Positions 44,473 through 58,091 are shown, counted from the stretch's first letter. The stretch is DNA of 64,000 nt from Geomonas anaerohicana (GCF_016458305.1 NZ_JAEMHL010000014.1:1-64000), one strand, 5' to 3'. Notes: generated by a model not told the origin, from the sequence alone. Program-made: numbers and translations.

Positions 44473-44500
44473 TTGATTATTTCCCCCTATCTGCTATATT
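44473..44500 (+). promoter_or_regulatory. Likely sigma-70 promoter of the arg genes
   Basis: TTGATT at 44473-44478, a 16-base spacer and TATATT at 44495-44500, in an AT-rich strip 41 bases before argB. Confidence 0.5.
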
Positions 44501-44540
44501 ACGTCTTTCTCTGCCCTAATTAACGCAATAAGAGGCACTT

Positions 44541-45419
44541 ATGCAGCATCTCATAGAAAAAGCCAGTACTCTCATGGAGGCCCTCCCCTATATCAGACGC
44601 TTCTCGGGGAAGACCATCGTCATCAAGTACGGCGGGCACGCCATGGCAGAAGAGAAACTGAGAAAGTCTTTTGCCCTTGACATCATCCTGCTCAAATACA
44701 TCGGCATCAACACCGTGGTAGTGCACGGCGGCGGTCCCCAGATCAACGAGACGCTGAAGCGCTACGGCATAGTGTCCGAGTTCGTCAAAGGGATGCGCGT
44801 CACCGATGCCGAGACCATGGGCGTAGTCGAGATGGTACTGACCGGCCAGGTGAACCGCGAGGTGGTCGGCTACATCAACCAGCATGGCGGCCGCGCGGCC
44901 GGTCTTTCCGGCAAGGACGGGAGTCTCTTGCTCTGCGAGAAGCTGCTCCAGGAAGTCCGACGAGAGGACGGCGGGGTCGAGATGGTCGACATCGGCTTCG
45001 TGGGCGACGTCGTCGAAGTGAACCCCGCCATTTTGCAGGCATTGGAGAAGGGTGGTTTCATCCCGGTGATCGCGCCGGTAGGCGTGGGACGTGACGGGCA
45101 GAGCTACAACATCAATGCGGACGTGGTGGCCGGCAAGGTTGCCGCCGCGCTGGGTGCGGAGAAGCTGATCCTTTTGACCGACGTCTCCGGCGTCAAGGAC
45201 AAGGAAGGGGAGTTGCTGTCCAGCATCCCGCTCGCCGACGTCCCCGCGTTGATCGACAACGGCACCGTCACCGGCGGCATGATCCCGAAAGTGACCTGCT
45301 GCACCGACGCGCTTGCCGCGGGTGTCAAGAAGGCCCACATCGTGGACGGCCGCATCGAGCACGCCATCCTTCTGGAGATCTTCACCAACGTGGGGATTGG
45401 GACTGAAATTCAGGCCTAA
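44541..45419 (+). CDS. argB: N-acetylglutamate kinase
   Basis: 292 residues, AGAGG upstream. Amino-acid kinase fold: [82 protein letters not shown] and [14 protein letters not shown]. The N-terminal helix ([18 protein letters not shown]) is the type found in arginine-inhibited hexameric enzymes, so feedback by arginine is likely. Second step of arginine synthesis. First gene of the argBDFGH series. Confidence 0.97.
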   Translation: MQHLIEKASTLMEALPYIRRFSGKTIVIKYGGHAMAEEKLRKSFALDIILLKYIGINTVVVHGGGPQINETLKRYGIVSEFVKGMRVTDAETMGVVEMVLTGQVNREVVGYINQHGGRAAGLSGKDGSLLLCEKLLQEVRREDGGVEMVDIGFVGDVVEVNPAILQALEKGGFIPVIAPVGVGRDGQSYNINADVVAGKVAAALGAEKLILLTDVSGVKDKEGELLSSIPLADVPALIDNGTVTGGMIPKVTCCTDALAAGVKKAHIVDGRIEHAILLEIFTNVGIGTEIQA

Positions 45420-45426
45420 CGGCCTC

Positions 45427-45565
45427 AACGGCCGTTCAACGTTCAACGTTCAAGGTTCGACATGGGTCTTGCCCATGGCCAACCGACCGGTACGGCGCCG
45501 TCACGGTGAAAGTGCCGGGAAGGAAGTCCTCCCTCGAACGTTGAACATTGAACGTTGAACCGGTT
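45427..45565. repeat. Heptamer (GTTCAAC/TTGAACN) repeats between argB and argD
   Basis: GTTCAACGTTCAACGTTCAA at about 45435-45454 and the inverse form CGAACGTTGAACATTGAACG at about 45536-45556 face each other across about 80 bases. The family is shared with the recA upstream region. Confidence 0.65.
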
Positions 45566-45591
45566 TTCGTTGAACCGGTTTTGGAGGTTTT

Positions 45592-46785
45592 ATGAATTCA
45601 TCTGCCTGGATAGAAAAGGCCGACAAATACATCATGAAGACGTACGGGCGGTACCCGCTGGTGCCGGTGAAGGGCGAGGGTTGCTACCTCTGGGATGCGG
45701 ACGGCAAGCGCTACCTCGACTTCCTGGCCGGGGTCGCCGTCAACAACCTGGGGCACTGCCACCCGAAGGTCACCGCGGCACTCGCCAAGCAGGCGGCGGA
45801 ACTGATCCACTGCTCGAACTACTACCACATCCCGACCCAGATCGAGCTGGCGGAGCTTCTGTGCAACCTCTCCTTCGCCAACAAGGCCTTCTTCTGCAAC
45901 TCGGGCGCCGAGGCGAACGAGGCCGCCATCAAGCTGGCCAGGAAGTACAGCCGCGAGAAGTACGGCCTCGACCGCTACGAGATCATCACCGCCATCTCCT
46001 CGTTCCACGGCCGCACCATGGCCACCGTTTCGGCCACCGGCCAGGAGAAGGTGCAGAAGTTCTTCGATCCACTCCTGCACGGCTTCCGCCACATCCCCTT
46101 CAACGACGCCCAGGCGCTCAGGGATGCCATCGGCCCCGGCACCTGCGCCGTGATGCTGGAACCGATCCAGGGCGAGGGGGGCGTGGTCGTTCCCGACGCC
46201 TCCTACTTCCAGGAAGTGCGCAAGATCTGCGACGAGAACAACCTGATCCTGATCTTCGACGAGGTCCAGGTCGGCATGGGGCGCACCGGCAAGATGTTCG
46301 CCCACGAGCACTTCGGCATCACCCCGGACATCATGACCCTCGCCAAGGCGCTGGCCGGCGGCGCGCCCATCGGCACCATGCTCGCCACCGACAAGCTGGC
46401 GGAATCCTTCACCCCGGGCACCCACGGCTCCACCTTCGGGGGCAACCCGCTGGTGACCGCGGCTGCCGTAGCCACCGTACGCGCCATCCAGGAAGAAGGG
46501 ATCCTGAACCACACCGAGGAGATCGGCGAGTACCTGATGGGTGAGCTGGAGGCGCTGGGCAGGAAGTTCCCGAGCCTGATCACCGAGGTGCGCGGCATCG
46601 GCCTCATGATCGGCGTGGAGCTCGCCATCCCCGGCGGCGACATCGTCAAGACCGCCCTCTCCCGCGGCCTGTTGCTGAACTGCGCCCAGGAGAAGGTGCT
46701 CCGCTTCGTCCCGCCGCTCATCGTCGGCAAGAAGGAAGTGGACGAGATGATCGCCACGCTGACGGAGATCCTGGCCGAACTGTAA
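45592..46785 (+). CDS. argD: Acetylornithine aminotransferase
   Basis: 397 residues, TTTGGAGG upstream. Class III PLP enzyme: opening YGRYPLVPVKGEGCYLWDADGKRYLDFLAGVAVNNLGH, FCNSGAEANEAAIKLARKY, SSFHGRT, IFDEVQVGMGRTGK and TLAKALAGGAPIG with the PLP lysine, then HGSTFGGNPL. Known reaction: transamination of N-acetylglutamate semialdehyde to N-acetylornithine; may also serve as the succinyl-diaminopimelate aminotransferase in lysine synthesis. Confidence 0.96.
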   Translation: MNSSAWIEKADKYIMKTYGRYPLVPVKGEGCYLWDADGKRYLDFLAGVAVNNLGHCHPKVTAALAKQAAELIHCSNYYHIPTQIELAELLCNLSFANKAFFCNSGAEANEAAIKLARKYSREKYGLDRYEIITAISSFHGRTMATVSATGQEKVQKFFDPLLHGFRHIPFNDAQALRDAIGPGTCAVMLEPIQGEGGVVVPDASYFQEVRKICDENNLILIFDEVQVGMGRTGKMFAHEHFGITPDIMTLAKALAGGAPIGTMLATDKLAESFTPGTHGSTFGGNPLVTAAAVATVRAIQEEGILNHTEEIGEYLMGELEALGRKFPSLITEVRGIGLMIGVELAIPGGDIVKTALSRGLLLNCAQEKVLRFVPPLIVGKKEVDEMIATLTEILAEL

Positions 46786-46789
46786 GCGC

Positions 46790-46925
46790 CGACCTCCCTC
46801 GCCGTCCACCCACCTCCCCCCGGAGGGGGGAGGCCGGGAGGGGGGAAGGTTTCGCACCAACAACTACCCCCTCCCCAGCCCTCCCCCTCCGGGGGCGGGA
46901 GTCGTGCTCTCCTCTCCCGGGGGGC
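46790..46925. repeat. GC-rich CCCTCCC-type dispersed repeats
   Basis: Two adjoining palindromic blocks (around CCTCCCCCCGGAGGGGGGAGG and CCCTCCCCCTCCGGGGGCGGG) fill most of the argD-argF gap. Confidence 0.65.
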
Positions 46926-46997
46926 GAGGGAGTGGGACACAAAGCGTAGCAAAGCCGCATTGCCGGCTATCAACTTTGGAAGCGAGAACCAGCGAAT

Positions 46998-47909
46998 ATG
47001 AAAAAAGACTTCCTGGCGCTGAGCCAGTTCAGCAAAGCCGAACTGGACGCCATGTTTGCCCTGTGCAAGGACCTCAAAGCAAAGACCAAGAACCGCGAGG
47101 AGCACCACCTCCTCAAGGGCAAGACGCTGGCCATGATCTTCGAGAAATCCTCGACCCGCACCAGGATCTCCTTCGAGGTCGGCATGTACCAGCTGGGGGG
47201 GCACCCGCTCTTCATCTCCAGCAAGGACTCGCAGATGGGCCGCGGCGAGCCGATCAAGGACACCGCCCGCGTCATGGCGCGCTACTGCGACGGCGTCATG
47301 ATCCGCACCTTCGCCCAGGAGACCGTCGAGGAGTTCGCCAAATACGCCTCCATCCCGGTCATCAACGGCCTCACCGACCTGCACCACCCCTGCCAGATCA
47401 TGGCCGACGTGTTCACCGTGATCGAGCACAAGGGGAGCTACGACGGGCTCAAGTTCGCCTGGATCGGCGACGGCAACAACATGGCCAACTCCTGGATCGA
47501 GGCGGCCGCCATCTTCGGCTTCGACCTGACCCTCGCCTGCCCGGAAGGGTACGACCCCAACCCGCAGGTGCTCGCCTGGGCCAAGGCGAACGGCTCCGCG
47601 AAGATCGTGATCACCCGTGACCCGAAGGAAGCCGCCAAGGACGCCGACGTCTTGAACACCGACGTCTGGGCCAGCATGGGGCAGGAAGAGGAGCAGAAGG
47701 TCCGCGAGAAGGCCTTCGCCGGCTACCAGTTGGACGAGCAGCTGCTCGCCCTGGCCAAGAAGGACGCCCTCGTGCTGCACTGCCTCCCGGCGCACCGCGG
47801 CGAGGAGATCAGCGACGGCGTCATCGAAGGCCCCAACTCTGTGGTCTGGGACGAAGCGGAAAACCGCCTGCACGTGCAGAAGGCCATCATGGCCACGCTG
47901 ATGAAATAA
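46998..47909 (+). CDS. argF: Ornithine carbamoyltransferase
   Basis: 303 residues. Carbamoyl-phosphate motif EKSSTRTRISFEVGMYQLGG, HPCQIMADVFTV, GDGNNMANSWIEAA, NTDVWASMGQEEE, and the ornithine-binding HCLPAHRGEEI. Known reaction: ornithine plus carbamoyl phosphate to citrulline. The ribosome-binding site is weak (GCGAGAACCAGCG), possibly because repeats lie upstream. Confidence 0.97.
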   Translation: MKKDFLALSQFSKAELDAMFALCKDLKAKTKNREEHHLLKGKTLAMIFEKSSTRTRISFEVGMYQLGGHPLFISSKDSQMGRGEPIKDTARVMARYCDGVMIRTFAQETVEEFAKYASIPVINGLTDLHHPCQIMADVFTVIEHKGSYDGLKFAWIGDGNNMANSWIEAAAIFGFDLTLACPEGYDPNPQVLAWAKANGSAKIVITRDPKEAAKDADVLNTDVWASMGQEEEQKVREKAFAGYQLDEQLLALAKKDALVLHCLPAHRGEEISDGVIEGPNSVVWDEAENRLHVQKAIMATLMK

Positions 47910-47963
47910 TCCGACCGGCCGGCTTTCGGGACGGCCAGAGCGATCAACGACAAAGGAGAACCC

Positions 47964-49184
<1,221 letters not shown>

Positions 49185-49210
49185 TTGAGCTGGCAGTAAA
49201 GGAGGGTCAT

Positions 49211-49235
49211 AGGGGCACGAGGCTTTCGTGCCCCT
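49211..49235 (+). terminator. Hairpin after argG
   Basis: AGGGGCACGA pairs perfectly with TCGTGCCCCT around a 5-base loop. It lacks a T-run, so it may be an attenuator or mRNA stabiliser rather than a full terminator. A GTG start for the next gene would lie inside this hairpin. Confidence 0.55.
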
Positions 49236-49245
49236 ATCCGCTTAT

Positions 49246-49677
49246 ATGGAGCAAAACGATTTCAAGGCCAGCCACATAGTAACGTCGGTGGTCGCCGTCA
49301 TCATCGATAGCGATGGCCGGGTGCTCCTCACCAAGAGGAATATCCCTCCCTTCCAGGGGGAGTGGGTGATGCCGGGGGGCAAGATTGACCTCGGCGAACC
49401 GATTGTGGCGGCGCTCAAACGCGAGGTCTGGGAAGAGGTCGGCCTCGAGGTGGAAGTGGGCAATCTCATCGACGTGTTCGAGCACGTGACGCCCGGTGAG
49501 GACAACTACCACTTCATCATCATCTACTACCGCTGCACGCCGCTTTACTGCGACGTGAACCACAACAAGGACGAGGTGGCCGAGGCCCGCTGGGTCGAAC
49601 CCGAGGAGTTGCCGAACTACAAGATCCCCGCCGGCGCCCGCTTTATCCTGAGTAAGATCTTTACAGCTGGTGACTGA
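49246..49677 (+). CDS. NUDIX hydrolase
   Basis: 143 residues from the ATG at 49246; an in-frame GTG at 49228 is inside a hairpin and was not chosen. Intact Nudix box at about 38-60: GGKIDLGEP...REVWEEVGLEV (GX5EX7REUXEEXGU). Begins ASHIVTSVVAVIIDSDGRVLLTKR, the MutT-like opening. Known role: cuts nucleoside diphosphate-linked substrates; the exact substrate is not readable. It sits between argG and argH together with an unrelated nitrilase-fold gene. Confidence 0.88.
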   Translation: MEQNDFKASHIVTSVVAVIIDSDGRVLLTKRNIPPFQGEWVMPGGKIDLGEPIVAALKREVWEEVGLEVEVGNLIDVFEHVTPGEDNYHFIIIYYRCTPLYCDVNHNKDEVAEARWVEPEELPNYKIPAGARFILSKIFTAGD

Positions 49678-49727
49678 CCGCGGCTTTACGCCTTATTGCG
49701 TACAGGCTTTAAAGGCGTTTGTTAACG

Positions 49728-49885
49728 CAAAGACGCAAGGGCGCAAAGTGGAAAACCGGTAATTTTCTCTTAAAAGATTTTCTTGGTTTCTTTGCGGCTT
49801 CGCGTCTTTGCGTTAAATATCAAGGTTTGATTTGCAGTCCGCTGTTCATTGTCAATTGTGCATTGTCCATCGTCAATTGGGGTTT
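49728..49885. repeat. CGCAAAGACGC-type inverted repeats and CATTGTCAATTG repeats
   Basis: AACGCAAAGACGCAAGGGCG at about 49728-49747 faces its inverse CTTCGCGTCTTTGCGTTAA at about 49797-49815. CATTGTCAATTG-like units follow at about 49850-49880. Related sequence (TTTGCGGCTTCGCGCC, then TTTGCGTTAA) recurs at 51179-51214, so these repeats bracket the gene between. Confidence 0.6.
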
Positions 49886-49892
49886 CCCGCCA

Positions 49893-51032
49893 ATGGTCAA
49901 GATCGTCGAGAAACATGTCCAGCTCGATTTCCCTCTGGGTCATCACCTGCACTGCCTCATCGCGCAGATCCCGAACCGACTGCAGCGGCGCGACCACCTG
50001 TTCCTGCTGGCCAACCCGGAGGAGCAGTGGCACATGGTGCGCAGCGTGCTCGACCTGGTGTCGGACGGCGCGGGGAACCTGAAGCGGCTGCACTTCCTGA
50101 TGTTCCCGGAAACATCGGTCCCGGTCTCCCACTTCGACGACCTGCTGGACGTGATCGCCGAGCGCTTCCGCCCCAACACGGTGACCATGTTCGGCATGGA
50201 ACAGATCCGGCTGGAGCAGTACCGCGCGCTGCTGAACCGCTTCCAGGACGACAACGCGGAGGCACTGGAGTGTGTCGAGCGCGACATCGACTCGGGTGAC
50301 ATCCTCGGCATGCCGGTCAACTGGTGCTGCATCGCCATCAAGGAGACAAGCGGCCGCCTGCGGGTCTTCCTGGAGGCCAAGACGCACCCCTTTCGCGGCG
50401 AGGAGTTCCTGGACAAGGACCACGACCTGTACCGCGGGCGCCATTTCTACCTGTTCCGCGGCGAGCCGGCATGTTTCAACTTCATGACGATCATCTGCCT
50501 TGATTACCTCTACCGGGACCTCTACTCCTCCAACATCAAGCAGATCATCGATCACTCCAACCGGCTCTTCTTCACCATGAGGCAGTCGCTGGACGCCCTC
50601 TTCGTGATCCAGTGCAACCCCAAGCCCGAGCACAGTGCCTACCGGGACGTGCTGACCGGCTTTTACGGTGAGCACCTGGAGGACACCCCGGGGGTGCGCG
50701 AGACGGTGACCGTGTTCGGCAACTGCTCGGACGAAAGCGAGATCGAGGGGGTGCGCTGCCAGGGGTGCTACGGGGTTTCCTTCGTGGCCATCAGCGCGCG
50801 CCACAAGATGTCCCCGGTCCAGGAGCGGGAGTTCACCAGCGACGACTTCGGCGGCGCGCCGGTGTGCCGCTTGCGGTTCGGTACCGGGACCAGGCTTTTC
50901 TATTTCAACCTGCCGCTCTACCACGAACTCGATCCGAGGAGTTCCCGGGTGCCGCTCAAAGTGCACACGGTGCAGCGCTGGACCGATGACGGCTGGATCA
51001 AGGCGAGCGGCGGGGAGGAGCAGGTGCTTTAA
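49893..51032 (+). CDS. Nitrilase-superfamily (carbon-nitrogen hydrolase fold) protein of unknown role
   Basis: 379 residues from the ATG at 49893 (weak ribosome-binding site; the open frame upstream is repeat sequence). A nitrilase catalytic set can be placed: E73 in [12 protein letters not shown]163 in [12 protein letters not shown]202 in [13 protein letters not shown], followed by [12 protein letters not shown]. The spacing and C-terminal half (about 250-379) differ from amidases such as CPA or ramA. From memory this domain type resembles the nitrilase part of some defence reverse transcriptases, but no reverse transcriptase is here. No signal peptide. It separates argG from argH, between repeats. 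Confidence 0.6.
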   Translation: MVKIVEKHVQLDFPLGHHLHCLIAQIPNRLQRRDHLFLLANPEEQWHMVRSVLDLVSDGAGNLKRLHFLMFPETSVPVSHFDDLLDVIAERFRPNTVTMFGMEQIRLEQYRALLNRFQDDNAEALECVERDIDSGDILGMPVNWCCIAIKETSGRLRVFLEAKTHPFRGEEFLDKDHDLYRGRHFYLFRGEPACFNFMTIICLDYLYRDLYSSNIKQIIDHSNRLFFTMRQSLDALFVIQCNPKPEHSAYRDVLTGFYGEHLEDTPGVRETVTVFGNCSDESEIEGVRCQGCYGVSFVAISARHKMSPVQEREFTSDDFGGAPVCRLRFGTGTRLFYFNLPLYHELDPRSSRVPLKVHTVQRWTDDGWIKASGGEEQVL

Positions 51033-51036
51033 AAGC

Positions 51037-51155
51037 CTTTGATCTCGTTCCCAAGGTCCACCTTGGGAACGCAAAGCCTCTCGGAAGCTCCAGCTTCCCT
51101 CGGATGCAAAGCTGGAAGTTTGCGCCTGGGGTTCCCAAGCTGGAGCTTGGGAACC
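51037..51155. repeat. Dispersed composite palindrome B, copy 2 (inverted)
   Basis: Reverse complement of the element at 31156-31286: GATCTCGTTCCCAAGGTCC, then GGAAGCTCCAGCTTCC, then TTCCCAAGCTGGAGCTTGGG. A TTTGCG/CGCAAA repeat follows at 51179-51214, just before argH. Confidence 0.75.
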
Positions 51156-51259
51156 AGGAAAAAAACCTAAGGCTTTTCCTTTGCGGCTTCGCGCCTTGGC
51201 GCCTTTGCGTTAAAGAAGTTGCAGTTCTACAAAAAACCAGCAGCAGGAGATCGAAAGAC

Positions 51260-52636
51260 ATGTCCAAAGACAAACTGTGGGGTGGCCGTTTCACCCAGCC
51301 CACCGACAAGTTCGTAGAAGAGTTCACCGCCTCCATCAACTTCGATAAGCGCCTGTACCACCAGGACATCCGCGGTTCCATCGCCCATGCCACCATGCTG
51401 GGCAAGCAGGGAATCATCCCGGTACAGGACGTCGAGCAGATCGTGCACGGCCTCCGGGAAATCCTGGACAAGATCGAAGCGGGCGAGTTCGACTTCTCGG
51501 TCTCACTGGAAGACATCCACATGAACATCGAGGCGCGCCTCTCCGAGAAGATCGGCGACGCCGGTAAAAGGCTCCACACCGGCCGCTCCAGGAACGACCA
51601 GGTGGCGCTGGACATCCGCCTCTACCTGCGCGACGAACTGGTGGAGATCTCCGCCTACATCGACCTCCTCATCGACGCGCTCATCTACCAGGCGGAGCAG
51701 AACCTGGGCATCATGATGCCGGGCTTCACCCACCTGCAGACCGCGCAGCCCATCCTCTTCTCGCACCACATGATGGCCTACCACGAGATGCTCAAGCGCG
51801 ACAAGGGGCGCATGGAAGACTGCCTCAAGCGCACCAACGTGATGCCGCTGGGCGCCGGCGCGCTGGCCGGGACCACCTTCCCCATCGATCGCGAATACGT
51901 GGCCGAACTGCTCGACTTCCCCGAGGTGACCAGGAACTCGCTCGACTCGGTCTCCGACCGCGACTTCGCCGTCGAGTTCTGCGCGGCCTCCTCGATCCTG
52001 ATGATGCACCTGTCCCGCTTCGCCGAGGAGCTGATCCTCTGGTCCACCAGCGAATTCAAGTTCGTCGACCTCTCCGACTCCTTCTGCACCGGCTCCTCCA
52101 TCATGCCGCAGAAGAAGAACCCCGACGTCCCGGAACTGGTGCGCGGCAAGACCGGCCGGGTCTACGGCAACCTGATGGCGCTCCTTACCCTGATGAAGTC
52201 GCTCCCCTTGGCCTACAACAAGGACATGCAGGAGGACAAGGAGCCGCTGTTCGACACCATCGACACCGTGAAAGGATCGCTCAAGATCTTCGCGGACATG
52301 GTGCGCGAGATGAAGGTGAACGAGGCGCGCATGAAGACCGCCGCTGCCGCAGGGTTCTCCACCGCGACCGACGTCGCCGACTACCTGGTCAGGAAGGGGA
52401 TCCCGTTCCGCGACGCCCACGAGATCGTCGGCAAGGCGGTGCGCTACTGCATCGAGAACGAGATGGACATCCCGGAACTGTCGCTGGCCGAGTGGCAGAT
52501 CTTCTCCCCCCGCATCGAGGACGACATCTTCGGCTCCATCACCCTGGAAGCTTCCGTCAACGCACGCCGCGCGACCGGCGGCACCGCGCTCGAGCGGGTC
52601 AAGGCCGAGATCGCCCGCGCCAAGGAAGGGCGTTAA
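51260..52636 (+). CDS. argH: Argininosuccinate lyase
   Basis: 458 residues from the ATG at 51260, with GCAGGAGAT upstream; the longer open frame is repeat DNA. Motifs: [53 protein letters not shown], and the fumarase-superfamily signature [20 protein letters not shown]. Known reaction: splits argininosuccinate to arginine and fumarate, the last step of the pathway. Confidence 0.97.
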   Translation: MSKDKLWGGRFTQPTDKFVEEFTASINFDKRLYHQDIRGSIAHATMLGKQGIIPVQDVEQIVHGLREILDKIEAGEFDFSVSLEDIHMNIEARLSEKIGDAGKRLHTGRSRNDQVALDIRLYLRDELVEISAYIDLLIDALIYQAEQNLGIMMPGFTHLQTAQPILFSHHMMAYHEMLKRDKGRMEDCLKRTNVMPLGAGALAGTTFPIDREYVAELLDFPEVTRNSLDSVSDRDFAVEFCAASSILMMHLSRFAEELILWSTSEFKFVDLSDSFCTGSSIMPQKKNPDVPELVRGKTGRVYGNLMALLTLMKSLPLAYNKDMQEDKEPLFDTIDTVKGSLKIFADMVREMKVNEARMKTAAAAGFSTATDVADYLVRKGIPFRDAHEIVGKAVRYCIENEMDIPELSLAEWQIFSPRIEDDIFGSITLEASVNARRATGGTALERVKAEIARAKEGR

Positions 52637-53407
52637 GTGGCGGCCGCGCGTCGACTGCTGCCGGCCCTGTTCCTGGCCGCCGCGCTCTCGCTTTTTTCCG
52701 GCTGCGGCAAGAAAGGGGTGCTGATCCCGCCCGAGGCGCTGGTCCCGGCCCCGATCGCGACGCTGGCCGTGGCACAGAAGGGTGCCGAGTTCCAGGTAAG
52801 CTGGACCGGACCGGGCAAGCAGGAGAAGGGTGGCAAGCTGGAAGACCTGGCCGGCTTCCTGCTCTACCGGCGCAACGTGCTCCCTCCCGCTCAGGACTGC
52901 GAGGAGTGCCCGAGCGCGTACAGGCAGCTGGCGCTGGTCGATCTCGACCTCCCCGAAGCGGTGCGCCAGGTCGGGGGGCTCTGGGTCTACGACGACTTGG
53001 ACCTGAAAAAGGGGCAGACCTACCAGTACAAGGTGCGCTCCTTCACCAGGAGCGGCGCGCAGAGCAAGGACTCCAACAAGGTCCGGCGCACCGCGGTCAC
53101 GCCTCCCCTCCCCCCGGTGCTGGAAGCGGCGGGCTCGCCCAACGAGGTGACGCTGAACTTCGTAGGGCTCCCCCCGGAGCAGGGGACGGCGGCCGGCTAC
53201 AACGTGTACCGGAGCAAAAAGGGTGAGCCGATGCCGCTTGCCCCGCTCAACAAGACGCCGCTGACCGGGAACACCTACCAGGACCAGAACGTGATCCTGG
53301 GGATAACCTACAGCTACGCAGTGACCAGTGTCGCCACCGCCGAAGGGCAGAACGTCGAGAGCGCGCCCTCCAACACCGTCGAAGCCGGACTGGTGCTTCC
53401 CGATTAG
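52637..53407 (+). CDS. Fibronectin type III lipoprotein with LptM-like N-terminus
   Basis: 256 residues from a GTG directly after the argH stop. Lipoprotein signal with lipobox FSGC (cysteine about 24), then CGKKGVLIPPEALVP, close to the CGxKGPLYxPP opening of LptM (YifL), a small lipoprotein often encoded near argH-lysA. Unlike LptM (under 70 residues), two Fn3-like domains follow, at about 40-145 and 155-250 (GYNVYRSKKGEPMP, TYSYAVTSVATAEG). Probably outer-membrane anchored. Function unknown; may combine an LptDE-assembly motif with a binding module. Confidence 0.75.
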   Translation: MAAARRLLPALFLAAALSLFSGCGKKGVLIPPEALVPAPIATLAVAQKGAEFQVSWTGPGKQEKGGKLEDLAGFLLYRRNVLPPAQDCEECPSAYRQLALVDLDLPEAVRQVGGLWVYDDLDLKKGQTYQYKVRSFTRSGAQSKDSNKVRRTAVTPPLPPVLEAAGSPNEVTLNFVGLPPEQGTAAGYNVYRSKKGEPMPLAPLNKTPLTGNTYQDQNVILGITYSYAVTSVATAEGQNVESAPSNTVEAGLVLPD

Positions 53408-53497
53408 GCCCCGTTGCCTTTTCAGCCCTTTCATGATAAAAACCGGGAACATTTTCTAACATCACGACGCCCCACCGGGGGCGCATTTGGAGCAGGT

Positions 53498-53785
53498 ATG
53501 AAGATCACGAGAAGTGAGGTGGAGCACGTAGCCAGGCTCGCCCGCCTGGAGCTTTCCGACAGCGAGCTGGACACCTTCACCGGACAGATGGACGGCATCC
53601 TCGCCTACGTGGAGAAGCTGAACGCACTGGACACCGAGGGGATCGTACCGACCTCGCACGCGGTGCCGATGGAGAACGCCTTCCGCCCCGACCAGCCCGC
53701 CGATTCCATCGGCGTGGAGGCCGCCCTCGCCAACGCGCCGCTGCGCGCGGAGAGCTTTTTCAGGGTGCCCAAGGTCATAGAGTAA
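53498..53785 (+). CDS. gatC: Glutamyl/aspartyl-tRNA amidotransferase subunit C
   Basis: 95 residues from the ATG at 53498, GGAGCAGGT upstream. [40 protein letters not shown] and [16 protein letters not shown] are family-typical. Known role: small subunit that ties GatA to GatB. First of gatCAB; the three genes are separated by 62 and 144 bases of GC-rich repeats. Confidence 0.95.
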   Translation: MKITRSEVEHVARLARLELSDSELDTFTGQMDGILAYVEKLNALDTEGIVPTSHAVPMENAFRPDQPADSIGVEAALANAPLRAESFFRVPKVIE

Positions 53786-53799
53786 CGCGTCGCAGCAGT

Positions 53800-53824
53800 A
53801 TCCCCTCCCCCGGAGGGGGAGGGA
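53800..53824. repeat. GC-rich CCCTCCC-type repeat between gatC and gatA
   Basis: A CCCTCCCCCGGAGGGGGAGGG palindrome, the shortest complete copy of the family in the window. Confidence 0.65.
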
Positions 53825-53847
53825 GCAATCTTCGATCGGAGTGTTTA

Positions 53848-55305
<1,458 letters not shown>

Positions 55306-55307
55306 CC

Positions 55308-55412
55308 TTTTCCCCCTCCCCAGCCCTCCCCCTCCGGGGGAGGGAGTAGCAACTCCCACGCTTGGGCGAGAGTTAACTCCTCCCCCAGGAGGGGGGAGGT
55401 CGGGAGGGGGGG
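55308..55412. repeat. GC-rich CCCTCCC-type repeats between gatA and gatB
   Basis: A CCCTCCCCCTCCGGGGGAGGGA block and, after about 40 bases, a second CTCCTCCCCCAGGAGGGGGGAG block. Confidence 0.65.
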
Positions 55413-55449
55413 CAGCATCACACAGAAAACAACTCTGTCGGAGCTATCT

Positions 55450-56889
55450 ATGAAATATCAGGTTGTCATCGGGCTTGAGGTGCACACCCAGCTCACCACC
55501 AACACCAAGATCTTCTGCGGCTGCTCGACCCGCTTCGGAGCCGAGCCGAACTCCCAGACCTGCCCGGTCTGCCTCGGCTTCCCCGGGGCGCTGCCGGTCC
55601 TCAACAAGCAGGTGGTGGAAAACGCCATCCGCGCCGGACTCGCCACCAACTGCTCCATCACGCAGCGAAACGTCTTCGCCCGCAAGAACTACTTCTACCC
55701 GGACCTCCCCAAGGGTTACCAGATCAGCCAGTTCGACCTCCCCATCTGCCAGCACGGCCACCTGGACATCGAGGTGGACGGGGAAACGAAACGGATCGGC
55801 ATCACCCGCATCCACATGGAGGAGGACGCCGGCAAGCTGGTGCACGCCGACATCCCGGGGGTGGACGATTCCTGCGTCGACCTGAACCGCGCCTGCACGC
55901 CGCTTTTGGAGATCGTCTCCGAGCCGGACATGCGCTCGCCGGACGAGGCCATCGCATACCTCAAGAAGCTGCACCAGATCGTCATGTACCTGGGCATCTG
56001 CGACGGCAACCTCGAGGAAGGTAGCTTCCGCTGCGACGCCAACGTCTCGCTCATGCCGGTCGGCTCCACCGTCTTCGGAACCCGCGCCGAACTGAAGAAC
56101 ATCAACTCCTTCAAGTTCATCAAGCAGGCCATCGAGTACGAGATCGAGCGCCAGGCCGAGATCCTCGACGACGGCGGCAAGGTGATCCAGGAAACCCGCC
56201 TGTTCGACCCGAACACCGGCACCACCCGCTCCATGCGCGGCAAGGAAGAGGCCCACGACTACCGCTACTTCCCGGACCCGGACCTGGTTCCGGTGCTGAT
56301 CCCGGACCAGTGGATCGAGGACGTGCGCGCCACCCTGCCGGAGCTCCCGGAGGCGAAGCGGGCCCGCTACGTCGCCGAACTGGGCCTTCCCGAGTACGAC
56401 GCCGAGGTGCTGGTGTCGAGCCGCGAGCTGGCGCAGTACTACGAGGAGACCGTCGCCCTGTTCCCGCAGGCGAAGACCGTTTCCAATTGGGTTATGGGTG
56501 AAGTCTCCCGTGCGCTCAACGAGGACAACAACCGCTCCATCACCGACTGCCCGGTGACGCCGGCGCTTTTGGCCGACATGCTGAAGCTGATGGAGAAAGG
56601 GACCATCTCCGGCAAGATCGCCAAGACCGTGTTCGACGAGATGTACAAGACCGGCAAGGCGCCGGAGAAGATCGTCGAAGAGAAAGGGCTGGTGCAGGTT
56701 TCCGACACCGGCGCCATCGAGGCGATGGTCGACGAAGTGCTAAAGAACAACCCGGCACAGGTCGAACAGTACCGGGGCGGCAAGGAGACCGTCTTCGGCT
56801 TCTTCGTGGGTCAGGTGATGCGCGCCTCCAAAGGCAAGGCCAACCCCGCCGTGGTGAACGATCTGCTGCTGAAGAAGTTGAAGGGATAA
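55450..56889 (+). CDS. gatB: Glutamyl/aspartyl-tRNA amidotransferase subunit B
   Basis: 479 residues, CGGAG upstream. [63 protein letters not shown]-type [17 protein letters not shown], and the C-terminal YqeY tail ([29 protein letters not shown]). The zinc-binding cysteines near residues 22-42 are present. Known role: kinase and amidotransferase subunit that activates the mischarged aminoacyl-tRNA. Confidence 0.97.
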   Translation: MKYQVVIGLEVHTQLTTNTKIFCGCSTRFGAEPNSQTCPVCLGFPGALPVLNKQVVENAIRAGLATNCSITQRNVFARKNYFYPDLPKGYQISQFDLPICQHGHLDIEVDGETKRIGITRIHMEEDAGKLVHADIPGVDDSCVDLNRACTPLLEIVSEPDMRSPDEAIAYLKKLHQIVMYLGICDGNLEEGSFRCDANVSLMPVGSTVFGTRAELKNINSFKFIKQAIEYEIERQAEILDDGGKVIQETRLFDPNTGTTRSMRGKEEAHDYRYFPDPDLVPVLIPDQWIEDVRATLPELPEAKRARYVAELGLPEYDAEVLVSSRELAQYYEETVALFPQAKTVSNWVMGEVSRALNEDNNRSITDCPVTPALLADMLKLMEKGTISGKIAKTVFDEMYKTGKAPEKIVEEKGLVQVSDTGAIEAMVDEVLKNNPAQVEQYRGGKETVFGFFVGQVMRASKGKANPAVVNDLLLKKLKG

Positions 56890-56904
56890 AAACAAAGTCA
56901 ACGG

Positions 56905-57027
56905 CATCGCACGCGGATTGAACGGAAAAAACGGAAAATGCAGAATCAATCGTTTTTGGTTTAACCCAAAATCGTTTTTGAAGTACCCGCCTTTATCTGC
57001 ACGTTTCCGTCAAATCCGTGTGCGATG
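56905..57027. repeat. Long imperfect inverted repeat between gatB and mtnA
   Basis: CATCGCACGCGGATT at 56905-56919 pairs with AATCCGTGTGCGATG at 57013-57027 (14 of 15), and inner CGGAAA/TTTCCG extends the pairing. The centre carries ATCGTTTTTGG-like sequence twice. It fills most of the 160-base gap. Confidence 0.6.
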
Positions 57028-57050
57028 GTGTTGTTTTTTCGAGGTAATAA

Positions 57051-58087
<1,037 letters not shown>

Positions 58088-58091
<4 letters not shown>

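Noticed and set aside
49228-49245. GTG start for the NUDIX gene
   Set aside because: It lies within the argG hairpin without a spaced ribosome-binding site; the ATG at 49246 starts the conserved part.
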